From: Hsuehochloa calcarea
Taxonomy: Eukaryota; Streptophyta; Magnoliopsida; Poales; Poaceae
Direction of reading: 5' to 3'
Length of the DNA: 64,000 nucleotides
NCBI GenBank assembly: GCA_036346395.1
Contig: CM070596.1
Location: forward strand, 7,239,843-7,303,842
Shown here piece by piece: positions 47,810 through 59,596 of the stretch. The notes beneath the pieces were generated by a model. The model was not told the DNA's origin and did not search any database. It saw nothing but the letters and a program-made list of their open reading frames with translations. Position 1 is the first letter of the stretch. Every line of letters begins with the position of its first letter. The position numbers were made by a program, and so were the translations under genes.

Positions 47810-49188
47810 CTATATGAATATGCTCTCTATCACCTGTGTATCACCTGAAATATCTGATCTAGCTCCAGGGCTAGTCTCATCAAAAGTGACATTACATGTC
47901 TTCTGAACAAGATTAGTTTCAACATTAAAAACCCGAAAACCCCTCGAATGCGCATGATAACCCAGAAATAAGCCATCAAAAGTTCTTGACTCAAATTTAT
48001 CTAGATTTTCTGTCTTGAGAATAAAACATTTAGATCCAAAGACTCGAAAGTGCAAGACAGAGGGTTTTCTACAAAATCAAAGCTCATAAGCAGTCTTACC
48101 CAAAGAAGGTCTCACAAAGACACGATTTGCAATATGGCAAGCAGTAGCAACAGCTTCGGCCCAAAATCTCCTCGGTGTGCTATACTCATATAGCATCGTC
48201 CTAGCTATCTCGACCAGGGTCATGTTCTTTTTTTCCACAACGCTATTTTGTTGAGGGACGTGTGGAGAAGAGAACTGATGCTCAATACCACGCTCCGCAC
48301 AAAAAGAAGCAAATGAAGCATTCTTGAACTCCGTGCCATTGTCACTGCGGATCGCTCTCAAGGCACCCGAAAGTTCAGAAGCCGAACGAAAAACAATATC
48401 ATGATAGTAATCAAAAGCTTCATCCTTCGAAACAAGAAAGAACACCCAAGTGTATCTGAAAAAATCATCGACTATGACAAAATGTACCATTTTACACCAA
48501 CTGATCGAACCCTAGCAGGGCCAACAATATCCATATGAAGTAACTGTCCTGGTCCATCAGTCATGACCATAGTCACAGAAGGGTGTGAAGCGGCAACTTG
48601 CTTGCCATGCCTACAGGGCGCACAAACATCATCTTTGACGGCTTTGAGTTTGGGCAAACCTCTCATGAGCTCAAGGTTGCTAACTCTCGTCAGATGATCA
48701 AAACCAATGTGCCCCAAATCACGGTGCCAAAGCCAGAACTCAGAAGAAGACGATGAAATCAAGCATTTAAGAGAACCAGCAAGAGATTCAGAAAAGTCAG
48801 CTCCAAAAATCCTAGCAACTCTAGTAATTCCAAAAATAAGCTCACCAGTTGAATCAAACACTCGACAAGTATTTTTCTTAAATCTAGTCTCATATCCATC
48901 ATCAAGAAGTTGAGAGACAGAAAGCAAATTAAACCTTAGCTTGTCCACAAGGGCGACGTCCTTGAGGATGAAACTGTCGTTCACCCTGATCGATCACGTT
49001 CCTTCAATCCGCCATTGTTTATCATCACCAAAAGTGATGAAATCACCACTTATCGACCGCGTGAAAGAGGTGAACCATCTTGAGTCTCCGGTCATGTGAC
49101 GTGAACAGCCGGAGTCAACGAACCACATGTCCTTCCTCTTTCCGCGGTAATCCTGAAAATCAAGGCAAAGAAGAACGATGTGTCTCAA
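47810..49188 (-). pseudogene. copia-3 protease and integrase
   Basis: The protease motif FVDSGCSRHMTGDSRW lies at about 49065-49130. GAG-pre-integrase has LWHRDLGHIGFDHL and CAPCRHGK (HHCC finger) at 48600-48740. The integrase core shows DDFFRYTW, SDNGTEF and QQNSVVEKKN, the D-D-E triad, at 48230-48480. The C-terminal segment (RVFGSKCFI, FDGLFLGYHAHSRGFRVFN) is at 47880-48055. Frame changes occur near 48990, 48480 and 48075. Confidence 0.85.
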
Positions 49189-49199
49189 TACTGGGGTTA

Positions 49200-51451
49200 G
49201 TTAAACAAGACTTAGGAACCCAGTACTGAGACACACGTCTGCGAGTAGTATGCAAAGCAGAAGTGTTATCCTTGACTTTATCATTAGCAATGGTCACACG
49301 AACATAAGAAGCATCCTGTCTAGGAATATGATGATGACTAGCATGTGAAACAAATCCTAAACTAGGTTTATTTTTTTTCAAAATGATCATGTCTCATGAC
49401 GGCTCTAGGTTGATGAGATAAATTTTTAACAACTTTTTTCTTATCATTTTTCAACCTACGCCAACAGAACTCAACCAAATGCCTATTCTTTTTACAATAG
49501 GTGCAATGATACTTAATATCACTGGGAGAAGCACCCTTAGACTTAATAGATGGTTGGGCAATACCTGCAGATTTAAAGATAGTTTTTGCAGGTTGTGTTT
49601 TGAATTCAATTAACCCATTTTTCAAGACTTGAGTAACTTTTGGGTTAGAATTATTTTAAACATTATTGTATCCTAATCCTTGCTTCTTATAAGGAGTTTT
49701 AGACTTGTCCAGAATCATGTTTAATTGTTTATTACCTTTAGAGAATTTTTCTAAGGTATCCTTAAGATAAGTATTTTCTTTTTCAAAATTGACACATGAT
49801 TCACAAGTTTTACCTTTAATAGCTCTAGCATATTTCTCCTTATATAAAGCAGTTTTAAGTTTAAGAGCTGGACATGAAGCACATATAGAAGACTCAATAC
49901 TGTCCTTAAGTTTGACATATTTAGCTCTATCTGCTTCTAAGATATCTTTAACTTCATGTTCATGTTCTAAACAAAAAGTGCAAAGGCTAGAATCAACAGC
50001 ACCAGGAGCAACTAATTTGCTAGAATCTAAGCATTTTTCACATGGAGCAGATTTAACCTCAACAAGCTCAGTTCTAGCATTTTCAAGTTGTTGCAAAGCA
50101 ATATTATGAGCAGATTGTAATTTTGCAAATTCTGAGTGCATATCATGGCAAGATGAATATTCATCAGATTCAAGACTCTTAGCATTCTCAAGTTCTAAAC
50201 TCAAATTACCTATTTGAGACTCTAAATCCTTGTTCCTAGCCATGACATATTCTAAAACCTTATCCTGACTTATGAGTTGCTCAAATATAGCTTCACATCT
50301 ATCAGAAAGAACATCATAGGAAGGAGGTACCTCATTGTTGTCGTTGTCAACGGAGTCAGCCATGAAGCACAAACCAGTGAAGTCCTTGGCCTTCCCTTTC
50401 TTCTTGTTTTGAGGGATCTCCTCCTGCTTGTCCTCCTCGCTCCCGGAGTCCACATCGCTTAATGATTGATCCTCAAAAGCGGCAAGCACACGGTGAGCGG
50501 CCTTCGTCAGTTTGGCAGTATCAAACCTTGAGTTGTTCCATTGAGGCTTCTTCCAAGCTGGCTTTCCCTCCTTATGGTTGCTCTTACCTTTCAGCTTGGG
50601 GCAATTTGCCCGAATATGATTGAGCTCAGCACACTCATAGTAAGTCACGGGACCTCCTCTTTTTCTGTTACTCATATTGTTGTAGCCCGTGTGACCTTTT
50701 TGACTATGAGGGCCAACTCAGCCTTAGGGAGACTCTCAAACACCTCTTCATGGATTGTAGATAAACCTGCAAGCGAAAATTCAGAAGAAAACTCAAAAGA
50801 CCCATCAGATGCTCTCTTGAGCGGGTCTGCTACCAAAGCCATATTTTCCTTCTTGGGATGATCAATCCTCTTGATCTCATGAGTCTTGAGTTTTCTATAG
50901 AGCAGCTCCAAAGTCAGATCAGAAAGGTTTACATTCTCCTCAATGGCTGTAGCCTTTATCTCCCACTCCTTGGTGTTGATTGCAGCCAAGAGATGGGTGT
51001 CATTTTGAGATTGAGAATATTCAATACCAACAGCTTTCATCTGATTTATCACTTTATTAAAGTGACTGAAAATGTCATCGATGCTCTCTCCAGGACGCAT
51101 CTCAAATTTGTTGTATTCACGCTTATAGACTATTTGGCGTACTTTCTTGACTTGGGACGAACCCTCATGGTAAGTTTCGAGAGTATTCCAAATCTCATGT
51201 GCAGTCTCAAGATTGCAAATCCGATCATACTCCTGTCTACCAAGCCCACCATACAAAAGGTTTTTAGCATTATTGTTGTTAGCCAAAAGGGCTTCTGAAG
51301 CCGGCGTAGCAACTTCGGGCAAAATGAGCGGGACTCGAACAACCTCTCATATAGCGTGTCCTTCGCTCTCAAGGAAGACTCGCATGCGATTCTTTCAATA
51401 GGAATAGTCGTGCCCATCGAAGATATGCGGCTTTGTGGAGTATCTATCCAT
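49200..51451 (-). pseudogene. copia-3 gag (large, coiled coil, altered zinc knuckle)
   Basis: Starts at the ATG at 51451 (MDRYSTKPHIFDGHDYSY), but TGA codons appear about 20 and 36 codons later at positions where relatives have Trp. UBN2-like gag follows (AHEIWNTLETYHEGSS, MRPGESIDDIFSHFN). The first knuckle reads YYECAELNHIRANC, so the first Cys of CX2CX4HX4C is Tyr. Next come CxxC motifs in a coiled coil (CEKC, CTFC, CASC, CESC) and a second knuckle with normal CX2CX4HX4C spacing (CTYCKKNRHLVEFC, near 49490). Frameshifts are near 50680 and 49650. Confidence 0.85.
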
Positions 51452-51495
51452 CGCCAAGTTCAATGACCGGTTAAGATCAAGATTGAACTAACCGG

Positions 51496-51507
51496 GCTCT
51501 GATACCA
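51496..51507 (-). other. copia-3 primer-binding site
   Basis: TGGTATCAGAGC on the minus strand, two bases inside the 5' LTR. Confidence 0.95.
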
Positions 51508-51509
51508 CT

Positions 51510-53223
51510 TGTTGGACCGAAAAGGCGTCTAGAGGGGGGGGGTGAATGGGAGCATGCTCACTTTTTCACAAATATTGATTCAATTAAACTTTACTCTAGT
51601 AGCTATGGAAGCTATGAAGACCAGTATATCAGTACAGCGGAAGACTAATAATGAATCCAATTTAAACCCCCAAAGCAAGACGACAAAATCAACAAAGATT
51701 GAGACAACTTAATGCACTGGCGGTCGGACCGTTGGGACAACACCGGTCGAACCGATTTCCGGCCGGTCTGACCGGTCGATTGCGGCGGTCTGAGCGGTGT
51801 ACAGAACAGAAGCACAGCCCCGATGACGAAGATGAAAATAGATGAAACTTTTGATCTACTAATCCAAACTTGATGAAACTTGGAGCACACCTTCTCTATG
51901 ATATCAGAGACCTATTCCAATCGAAGATTATGATAATTCTTGGAAGAATAGCGATCCTTTTCGATTTGATTGAAGAAGGGTTCAAAACCGGGTCAAACGA
52001 AAATTAGGTCAAAACTCTTGCTCGTGGGTGATTGATGATCAAGATGATCATAGATAGATTCCCACACATCAAAAGCAAGCTAGATCATGTGAAGAAACCA
52101 AGCAAAAACTCACGGGTCAAAGAAAGACCCAAAATCATCAAATAGAGAGAAAGAACGCAATGAGACAAAACATTGATCAAACTTTCCTTTGATTGATTGA
52201 TATGATATGGGCTTACAGCCTCTCCATCAATGGAGGACAATGCTCAATCCAAGAGCATAAAAATCACATCAAACTATCAAGAACCCTAGCCTCCACAAAA
52301 GCTCCCCCTAAGAAAATTAGGGTTTACAAGAATTGCAAAACAGACCAAGCGGAGGTGCAGCCACCTCCCTCTCCTATTTATAGTGGAGGCTTAGACCTTC
52401 TAGAAGTTTGATTCTATTGGGCTCCCGTTAAGGCCCAAAATAAACGGGACACTTGCGTACGTATTTTAATGCGCCGTCTTTAACACCTCTTGACCTAACT
52501 AGCTACACCTAGCGCCATCTTACGCCTCAGATTAGCTAATAGGTCACCCTTGTCCATCTTGCACCACGCTTGAGTACATTGACCTCACCCGGCATCGTCG
52601 ATCGTTCTGGACCTCAGCTCTTCAAGCCTAGTCCCGATCATCCTCGCCGTTGACCACCAAGCAACCTGCACAACAATAGACAAGTAAACCGAATTTGGAA
52701 ACAAGTTCTTCATAACCTGATCAATGTTAGTCAAAACATACATCATGCACCATAAATGCCCTGAAACTCATGACTTTAACCTAACACACGAATATCGCCG
52801 CCACTACGGGCGACGAACCAAATGGAAACCGGTCAGACCGCCCACCATGGTCGGTCAGACCGCCAGCAATGGCTTAGCTATTTTTCCTCTTTGAAAAACC
52901 GAAACCTACTGGAAATTTTAATCCAATAGAACTTTTGACTGGAGACTCCAAATATTATGGGACCAAGTGCAATAGAATCCCCTCTCTTGCCTACACGCTC
53001 TATTTTTGGCCTAGCTCAATTCTCACTTTCAGAATCGACCGGCCTCGACCGCCACCAAGGTCGGCCGATCGCCATGGATCGGTCCCGCCATCTCGCCGGC
53101 CGACCGATTCGGCCCGACAAAGATACCAACTTTGTCGAAAACACGTGAAACGATAAACCATTAACGCCATTGCCAATTGTCACATCATCCTAAGATCTGG
53201 AGCATATCCTCATGATATCCACA
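51510..53223 (-). repeat. copia-3 5' LTR
   Basis: 1714 bases, TGTTGGACCG...ATCCACA. A TATA box on the element strand is at 52374-52382. Palindromes lie at about 51720-51790 and 52820-53110. Very similar to 42386-44142 but with indels. Confidence 0.95.
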
Positions 53224-53228
53224 ATATG
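53224..53228. repeat. right target-site duplication of copia-3 (ATATG)
   Basis: Exact repeat of 42381-42385. Confidence 0.9.
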
Positions 53229-53801
53229 AGATTCGTGTTTTGAGGGAGAGATACAAAAAATAATAGATTCAATCTTCAGCCACCGTCTCGCACAGCAAAA
53301 CAGAGGCGATAGAGTCGCCATCACGCGTCGGCTGAACCAGCGCAAAGCATCAATCACAGCAGGCAAACCAATAGCCCCAGGCCGTACTCCAAAGCACAAC
53401 AAGCCACGGTCATCACCATCACCAAGTAAGGAGGTCATCACTACGTCCTAAAACTTTGTTTATTTTAATCACCAAGCAAGGACGTCGTTTGGATTCACGT
53501 GAATCCAAAATTGTGAAGTTCTTTTTTTGGTTTGGTCATCTTTGCATCACGTGGAGCATCAAGTTCCAAGAAAAAAAAATTCATTATTAAATCACTACAG
53601 CAAGTTTTTTGTCCACCGAACTAAGTGCTCTGTTGTTTCACGTGAGCAAGTAAATTCTGGCCTTCTTTGTTACGTCCACACGAGAAGTATCAGGAGTTTC
53701 GAAGACCATTGATTCGCGTACACAGAAGGTGTACCAAAGACGTCGTGATTTTTGCTAGGTTTACACAGATCAGTACCAGCAAATTTCATATTTTATTCCT
53801 C

Positions 53802-54560
53802 ATGACGACTTTGAAGTATGATTTTCCACTCTTGGGTTGAGACACAAGATTTTCGCTGTGACAAGTCAAGATGAGGGTTGTGTTGGCACATATGGATTTG
53901 GATGATGCATTGGAAGTTCTTGAGAAACAACTCACCGCATGGACCGCAGATGAGAAGCGTAAAGACCGTAAGACTTTATCTCAGATTCACCTTCATTTAT
54001 CAAATGATATTTTACAGGAGGTTTTGAAGCAGAAGATATCTGCTGCATTCTGGCTGAAGCTGGAACTAATTTGCATGACAAAGGATCTCACCAGCAAGAT
54101 GCATCTTAAGCAGAAATTGTACTCTCACAAATTGCAAGGAGGATCCGTGCTTGATCATCTTTCGGTGTTTAAGGAGATCGTTGCCGACCTAGAGTCGATG
54201 GAGGTAAAATATGATGATGAGGATTTGTGGCTTATTCTTTTGTATTCACTGCCTAGTTCTTTTTCAAATTTTAGAGATATCATATTATATAGTAGTGATA
54301 CTCTTACGCTTAATGAAGTTTATGAAGCTTTACATGCTAAGGAGAAGATGAAACAAATGATACCTTCCAAAAATTCAAGCTCGCAAGTAGAAAGTTTGTT
54401 TATTTGTGGCAGGCAAAAGGAGAAGAACTCAAACAATGGATCTTGAGGCAAAAGTTCGAATGGCTACAAGAACCAGTCGAAATCAAAAGGCAAGTGCAAG
54501 TCGTGCAAATATTACAAGAAAAGTAGGAAAGCCATCTCTAAATACTGGAATCTACAGAAT
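53802..54560 (+). pseudogene. copia-4 gag
   Basis: ATG at 53802. The start region has two in-frame TGA codons before the long open stretch of 53871-54446 (191 codons). That stretch contains the UBN2 features DEKRKDRKTLSQIHLHLSND, LTSKMHLKQKLYSHKL and LTLNEVYEALHAKEKM. A knuckle-like segment near 54480-54540 (KCKSCKYYKK) keeps the first two Cys but lacks the expected His and last Cys. A frameshift lies near 54440. Confidence 0.8.
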
Positions 54561-54589
54561 AAAGAAAAGAGAGCTGACTATTATAAGCC

Positions 54590-56078
54590 AAAAGATAAAC
54601 CAGATGATGGAGGTAAAACCTCCCTTGTTGCTGATGATAGTACTGATGGAGAAATTCTTGTTGCCTTTGCTGAATGTGCTAAGACCAATGATGAATGGAT
54701 TCTTGATTCTGCCTGTACCTTTCATATGTGTCCTAATAGGGACTAGTTTGCCACCTATGAACCCGTTGAAGGTGGTACTGTGTTGATGGGTGATAACTCA
54801 TCTTGTAATGTTGCAGGAATTGGTTCAATTCAAATCAAGATGTTTGATAGCATTGTCAGAATTTTGACAGATGTGAGACACATTCCAGATTTGAAAAAGA
54901 ACACCATATTTTTGAGTACTCTTGATGCTAAAGTGTACAAGTATTCAGGTGAAGGTGGAGTTTTAAAGATATCAAAAGGCTCTTTTGTTGTGATGAAGAA
55001 TGATATTAAAATTACTATTCTGCACCATCTGCGAGGTACTATAATATTAGGTAATGTTGCTGTAATTTCAAGTTCATTATCTGATTCTAATGCTACTAAT
55101 CTTTGGCATATGCGTCTTGGGCATATAAGTGAAATTGGTTCGGCAGAATTGAGCAAGAGAGGACTTCTTGATGGACATAGCATTGGCAAGCTAAAATTTT
55201 GTGAGCATTGTGTGTTTGGAAAATACAAGAGTGTGAGATTCAATACTTCGGTTCATACCACGGAAGGTATTTTGGATTATGTGCGTTCTGATTTATAGGG
55301 GCCATCTCGCAAGACATCGCTAAGAGGTGCTAGCTATATGGTAACAATTATTGATAATTACTCTAGAAGAGTGTGGCATTATTTCTTGAAGCATTTTCAA
55401 TATTTAAAGAGTGGAAGACTATGGTTGAAAGATAAACTGAAAAGAAGGTAAAGAAACTTCGCACTGATAATGGGATGGAATTATATTCTAATGAATTTGA
55501 ATCATATTGCAAGACTGACGGCATTGTCAGACACTACACCGTTTCCCATACTCAACAAAATGGTGTAGCTGAGCGTATGAACAGGGCCATCATTACATGT
55601 TGTCTAATGCAGATTTGCATAAGCGTTTTTGGGCTGAAGCCGTCTCCACTACTTGCTATCTTATTAATCGGTCTCCCTCTATTGCAATTGAAAAGAAGAC
55701 TCCAATTGAGGTATAGTCTGGTTTCACAGCAAATTATTCAGAAATAAAAGTTTTTGGTCAGATCGCTTATGCTCATATTGATAATGGAAAATTAGAGTCT
55801 AGAGTCATATGCATCTTTCTTGGTTATAAATCTGGTGTTAAAGGATACAAGTTGTGGAATCCTGAAACAAATAAGGTTGTGATTAGCAGAAATGTTATCT
55901 TTAATGAATCTGTTATACTTCATGATAAATTGCTTACTAATGTTCCTGTTGGGAATAAGCAGAATTCAAGTGTTCAGGTGGATCACTTTGTTGGTTCAAA
56001 TAACACATCAGATAAGAATAATATTGTTGTTCATGATGCATCTATTGTTGAGAATCCTCCTATTGTTGGGCAGCCACT
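54590..56078 (+). pseudogene. copia-4 protease and integrase
   Basis: The protease motif ILDSACTFHMCPNRD (DSA form, common in this group) is at about 54698-54745, with a stop right after. The HHCC finger shows LWHMRLGHI and CEHCVFGK (55100-55220). The integrase core has IIDNYSRRVW, LRTDNGMEL and HTQQNGVAERMNRAI, the D-D-E residues, with stops at about 55298 and 55433. The C-terminal part (FGQIAYAHIDNGKLESR, GYKLWNPETNKVVISR) runs to the LTR. Confidence 0.8.
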
Positions 56079-57200
56079 GTTAGAAATATACCCCAGAGGT
56101 AATCATAGAGATGATGATATTTCATTATGTTCATGATTTTTATAATATGTTATCATGTTCCTTGAATGAATTATTTGTTATAGATCAATAAGTATGTGAC
56201 TTGTTGGTGGAACTCTTTAAGTTATATGATGTCATTCTAAATGTATCCCTGGTCGAAGATCACTGGTCAGAACACCAGTGACTCTATGACTAGCACATGT
56301 ATTGATTGATGACCTGGTTTCAATGGTCATGGATATAGGGATATCAAATCAATAATGTGAGCACATGTTAGAGAACATGGGGTTGGATAGACCCATCATT
56401 GAGATACTATTGAGATTGTTATGAATATTTATGTCATTAGTTGGTCTTAAGTAATGATGATGTATAATCCTTAGATCTGAGATCAGCATAGTTCCCTACA
56501 TGTGTAATAGCACTATTAGGGGTTGCCAAACGCTACTCGTAACTGGGTAGTTATAAAGGTAGCTTTCAGGTATGCTATGAAACATGTGGAGGGATGTGAC
56601 TGGTCGAGATGGGATTTGCCTCTCCTTGCATAACAGGAGAGATATCTCTGAGCACCTCGTGGTGATCGGATAAAGAAAGTGCATGACTATGCCACTAGTG
56701 GTCGAAGTGTCGACCACATGAAGTTATCCGACACTCGATCGAGAAAGTATTGAACAGTCCAAGGATGACACTACATCTCACCTGGAGTTCAACCAGACAT
56801 CGTGAGGCAAAGGGAGAATGCATGAGTAGGTCGCTTAGTTCGATCAGTTACGGACTAGTCGTATGAAGATACGATCTGGTCGTAGACTGGTCGAACGTAA
56901 TCACAGGATGGTAAGAACCTGGTCGTAAGGAGTTACGAACTGGTCGAGACCAAATACGATCTGGTCGTATGGAGATACGAACTGATCGTAAGTGACGAGG
57001 ACCTGATCATAGATTATATTACTTCAAGGTTCGTCTGATTTATTCTATGTGTCTTTGGGAATCGAGAAACCATAATACGATGTGAGGCTGCCAATTCTAG
57101 GGTGCTAGCTGGTCCTGCCTTTCCAACTGAAGCCAATAAGGTCATTTGACTCCTAAAGCTGCTACAAAGGATTAACACATTTACTGTACCTACAAATATA
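56079..57200 (+). repeat. copia-4 3' LTR (right end uncertain)
   Basis: Starts TGTTAGAAATATACCCC, an LTR opening seen in several grass copia families. It is non-coding. It contains a repeat array at 56865-57012. No second copy is in the window: the ~270 bases before the left PBS are too short and do not match. Confidence 0.55.
56865..57012. repeat. tandem array of TACGATCTGGTCG-type units
   Basis: Five to six diverged units of about 24-30 bases with cores such as ACGATCTGGTCGTA and ACGAACTGGTCG, in head-to-tail order inside the LTR. Confidence 0.75.
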
Positions 57201-57715
57201 TAACATAAATGTTACATATTTGTTCCTAATGCTTTGCACGAAGGGCCACGATTGCGCAATCGCACCAACACCACTGTGTGAAATGAACTCAAAAGTGAAA
57301 GCACGATCAAGATACTCACCGCATGTCCAAGAGGATGAAACCCAGTGATGCAATCCGCTGGATTAGCAGTGCATCTGTTGGCGTTAGGTCCGTTTTGCAA
57401 CCAAATGGAGCAGCAGAGTGCCGCAACGAACGGGCAAATCATACACGAAGAAAAACAATCAACACAAGGTTGGAAAGGGGAAAAGCGAGAAGGCATAAGA
57501 GGTGGCAACCGTGTGACGTGCCATGCCATTTTCTATCGGAAGGCAAGACGATCGGGGCACGCCAGAGCCAAAACACTAGCAACGGCCACCGCGGAGCGAA
57601 AGGCGGTCTTGGGCACGGCGGCGCAATGCGCAGCAGTCGGCGTGGTGAGGGTGGCGGATGCGCCGAGGAGGTAATTCTTCGCCAATTGGGCTCGGCGCGG
57701 GGAACGGCAAGGGTG
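57201..57715. other. non-coding or unrecognised region
   Basis: Overlapping open stretches exist on both strands (about 57320-57730), with no family match. A minus-strand GTGAGT near 57312-57317 could be an old donor site, so a relic exon is possible. Confidence 0.4.
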
Positions 57716-57720
57716 ACGTC

Positions 57721-59181
57721 TGTTGGAAATTAAACTTGATTTGCTAAGCAATAGGATACTAGGATCAGTATCGGATCAAAATAGTTTGTTTTCTTTTATT
57801 AGATTTTCTATGTTTAGTTTTTGACTTGGTTAGCAAGTTGATTAGGTAGTCTTTAAAAGGACGTGTAATCAGATGTGTTTGATAAGAGAATAAGATAAAA
57901 CAAAACGCTTAGGCTAAGCGGGTTGCAGCTGAACACAAAAGTTCTTCTGTGCGCATATTTTTTTTTCTCTTTTGTGTATGGGAGCGTGTGAAACACTAGA
58001 AAGAGAACCGACGAGTGAGTTCTCTCTGGGAGCTAGGCCAACAATTAGTATCAGAGCTAGAGTTGAAACGCTACGCAACGGCGTGCCAGTTAGTGGTGTG
58101 CCAGCGGGCGAGGCGAGCGGGTCGACGGCAGCACGTGCTAGCACCGTAGCGTGGCGCCTTGGGCGCAAGCTTGAGCACATGCCAGCGATGGTGATGTGTG
58201 GAGAGGCGTCGGCAAGGTGCGACATGTGGAGATGCTTCTCGGTGATAGTTCGCCAAGCGGTGGCACGTCAACGCGGCTCCATGTGAGGCGTAGCAGCGGC
58301 TTGGAGCAGCACAGGCGGTGCAGTTCGGAGGATGGTTGCAATAGGCGGTAGACTTGGTGGCGCATTGGGTGCTGGCAGGTACGAGGGCCAGTAACGATAG
58401 GGGAGCGCAATTTCGTCGGCAAGTGCATGTAGTTGAATCCATACATGTTGTATGTGTGTGTGAGTTCTTGTAAGTGTGAGTCTAATTTCTCACATGTGTA
58501 AGTTCTGATCTGAGTCCCCGTAGTCGTCGAGTTGTGTCACCAGCGAAGGACAATCAGAGCTGAGATCAAGGTTGGGATCGCCAGCAAGTTCTGTCCCTGG
58601 CTGCAAACAAGCAGTGGTGCTGTAGTTTAGTCCATTGATACAAGAAGAGCCACGTTGTTGAATACCCAAGCCGTCAAGGTCAGAGTTGCCGGCAAGTTGT
58701 GTCACCGACGGCAAGAGACGACCGCGAAGGGAGGAAGAGAAAGAAAATACGTCCCTTCAGTACCCTCTGTTCATGGGCAACAATTGTGTGGTGTGGTCGG
58801 CAAGAAAAAGGTAATGCTTCTAGATTAGGTGGGTATTGTTGGAAATTAATCTTGACTTGCCAAGTAATAGGACGTTAGCTAGGATCCTGATGCAATCAGT
58901 ATCGGATCAAATTAGTTTATTTCCTTTATTAGACTTTCTATGTTTAGTTTTTAACTTAGTTAGCAAGTTGGTTAGGTAGTCTTTAAAAGGTTGTGTAATC
59001 GGATGTGTTTGATAAGAAAATAAGAGAAAATAAAACGCTTTGGCTAGGCAAGTTGCAGTCAAGAACCAAAGTTCTTCTGTGCGTATACTTTTATCTTCCA
59101 CACTAATTCTTGTGTGTGCGCGTGTGTGAAACACTAAAATGAGAACAAATGAGTGAGTTCTCTCCAAAAGCTGGGCCAACG
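57721..59181 (+). mobile_element. small non-autonomous LTR element (TRIM/LARD-like)
   Basis: The left LTR is 57721-58043 and the right LTR is 58837-59181. Both start TGTTGGAAATTAA and share TTAGCAAGTTG-TTAGGTAGTCTTTAAAAGG and AGTTCTTCTGTGCG. The left LTR ends CCAACA and is followed by a PBS-like TAGTATCAGAGC (58046-58057). A purine-rich GGTGGGTAT precedes the right LTR. Flanks are ACGTC and ACGCC, a near-match 5-base duplication. The ~0.8-kb interior has no retroviral domain. Confidence 0.75.
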
Positions 59182-59186
59182 ACGCC

Positions 59187-59591
59187 TACCACGATGGCGA
59201 AAGTGACGGCGATGCTAGGACACAATGGTGCATAGAGTAGTATGCCAGTGGCGAGGGCCGACGGAGGCACCAAGAAGGGAGCTCTTGGACCACTCGGGTT
59301 CGAGGTAAAGGAGGCGCGACACATGCTCTAGGGTCCGTCGGGTGCTGCTGAAGGATACAACGGTGCCAGATCTAGTGAAATTTTTTTGCATTGTCACTGT
59401 ACCTGACCGGCATGTCATGGCACACCCCAACGTGCTTTCAGGGATTCAATGGAGCCGTTGCCGATTCGGCTCAGGTGTCACCACAGGAAGATTTGAAGCT
59501 CCACCATCGAGTCATCTCCTCCCCTTAGTCTCTCCCACACTAGTCATGGAGAAGACGACGCAGATTGCCAGGTGAAGCGAGTGGATTAGGC
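59187..59591. other. flanking sequence between two small LTR elements
   Basis: No recognised gene. The first ~60 bases loosely resemble the start of the interior of the preceding small element (GTGCCAGT-, GGCGAGG-, CGACGG-type blocks), suggesting another internal copy or a related tandem element. Confidence 0.4.
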
Positions 59592-59596
59592 GGGAG
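59592..59596. repeat. left target-site duplication (GGGAG) of TRIM-2
   Basis: Repeated exactly at 63196-63200. Confidence 0.8.

Larger units (their letters stand above)
42386..53223 (-). mobile_element. copia-3: near-complete Ty1-copia (Sirevirus-like) element
   Basis: A 10838-base minus-strand element with two LTRs, PBS, gag, protease, integrase, RT, RNase H, a long spacer and a PPT. The 5-base duplications are perfect. Coding blocks are long, with only scattered stops and shifts, so it is the best preserved potential enzyme source in the window but is not intact. Its large CxxC-bearing gag, long 3' spacer and palindrome-rich LTRs place it near copia-1 and -2, though it is a distinct subfamily. 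It inserted into copia-4 just after the PBS. Confidence 0.95.
53229..57200 (+). mobile_element. copia-4: outer copia element, internal region and LTR (RT/RNase H missing)
   Basis: A plus-strand copia element split by copia-3. Its PBS is at 42369-42380. After a ~570-base leader come gag, protease and integrase, then an LTR beginning at about 56079 (TGTTAGAAATATACCCC). RT, RNase H and a proper PPT are absent between integrase and LTR. The 3' boundary near 57200 is a guess, since no matching LTR end or duplication was found. Gag, protease and integrase differ from copia-1 to -3, so it is another lineage. Confidence 0.75.

Noticed and set aside
57972..58286. Open stretch inside the small LTR element
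   Set aside because: No gag or pol motif; GC-rich interior of a non-autonomous element.
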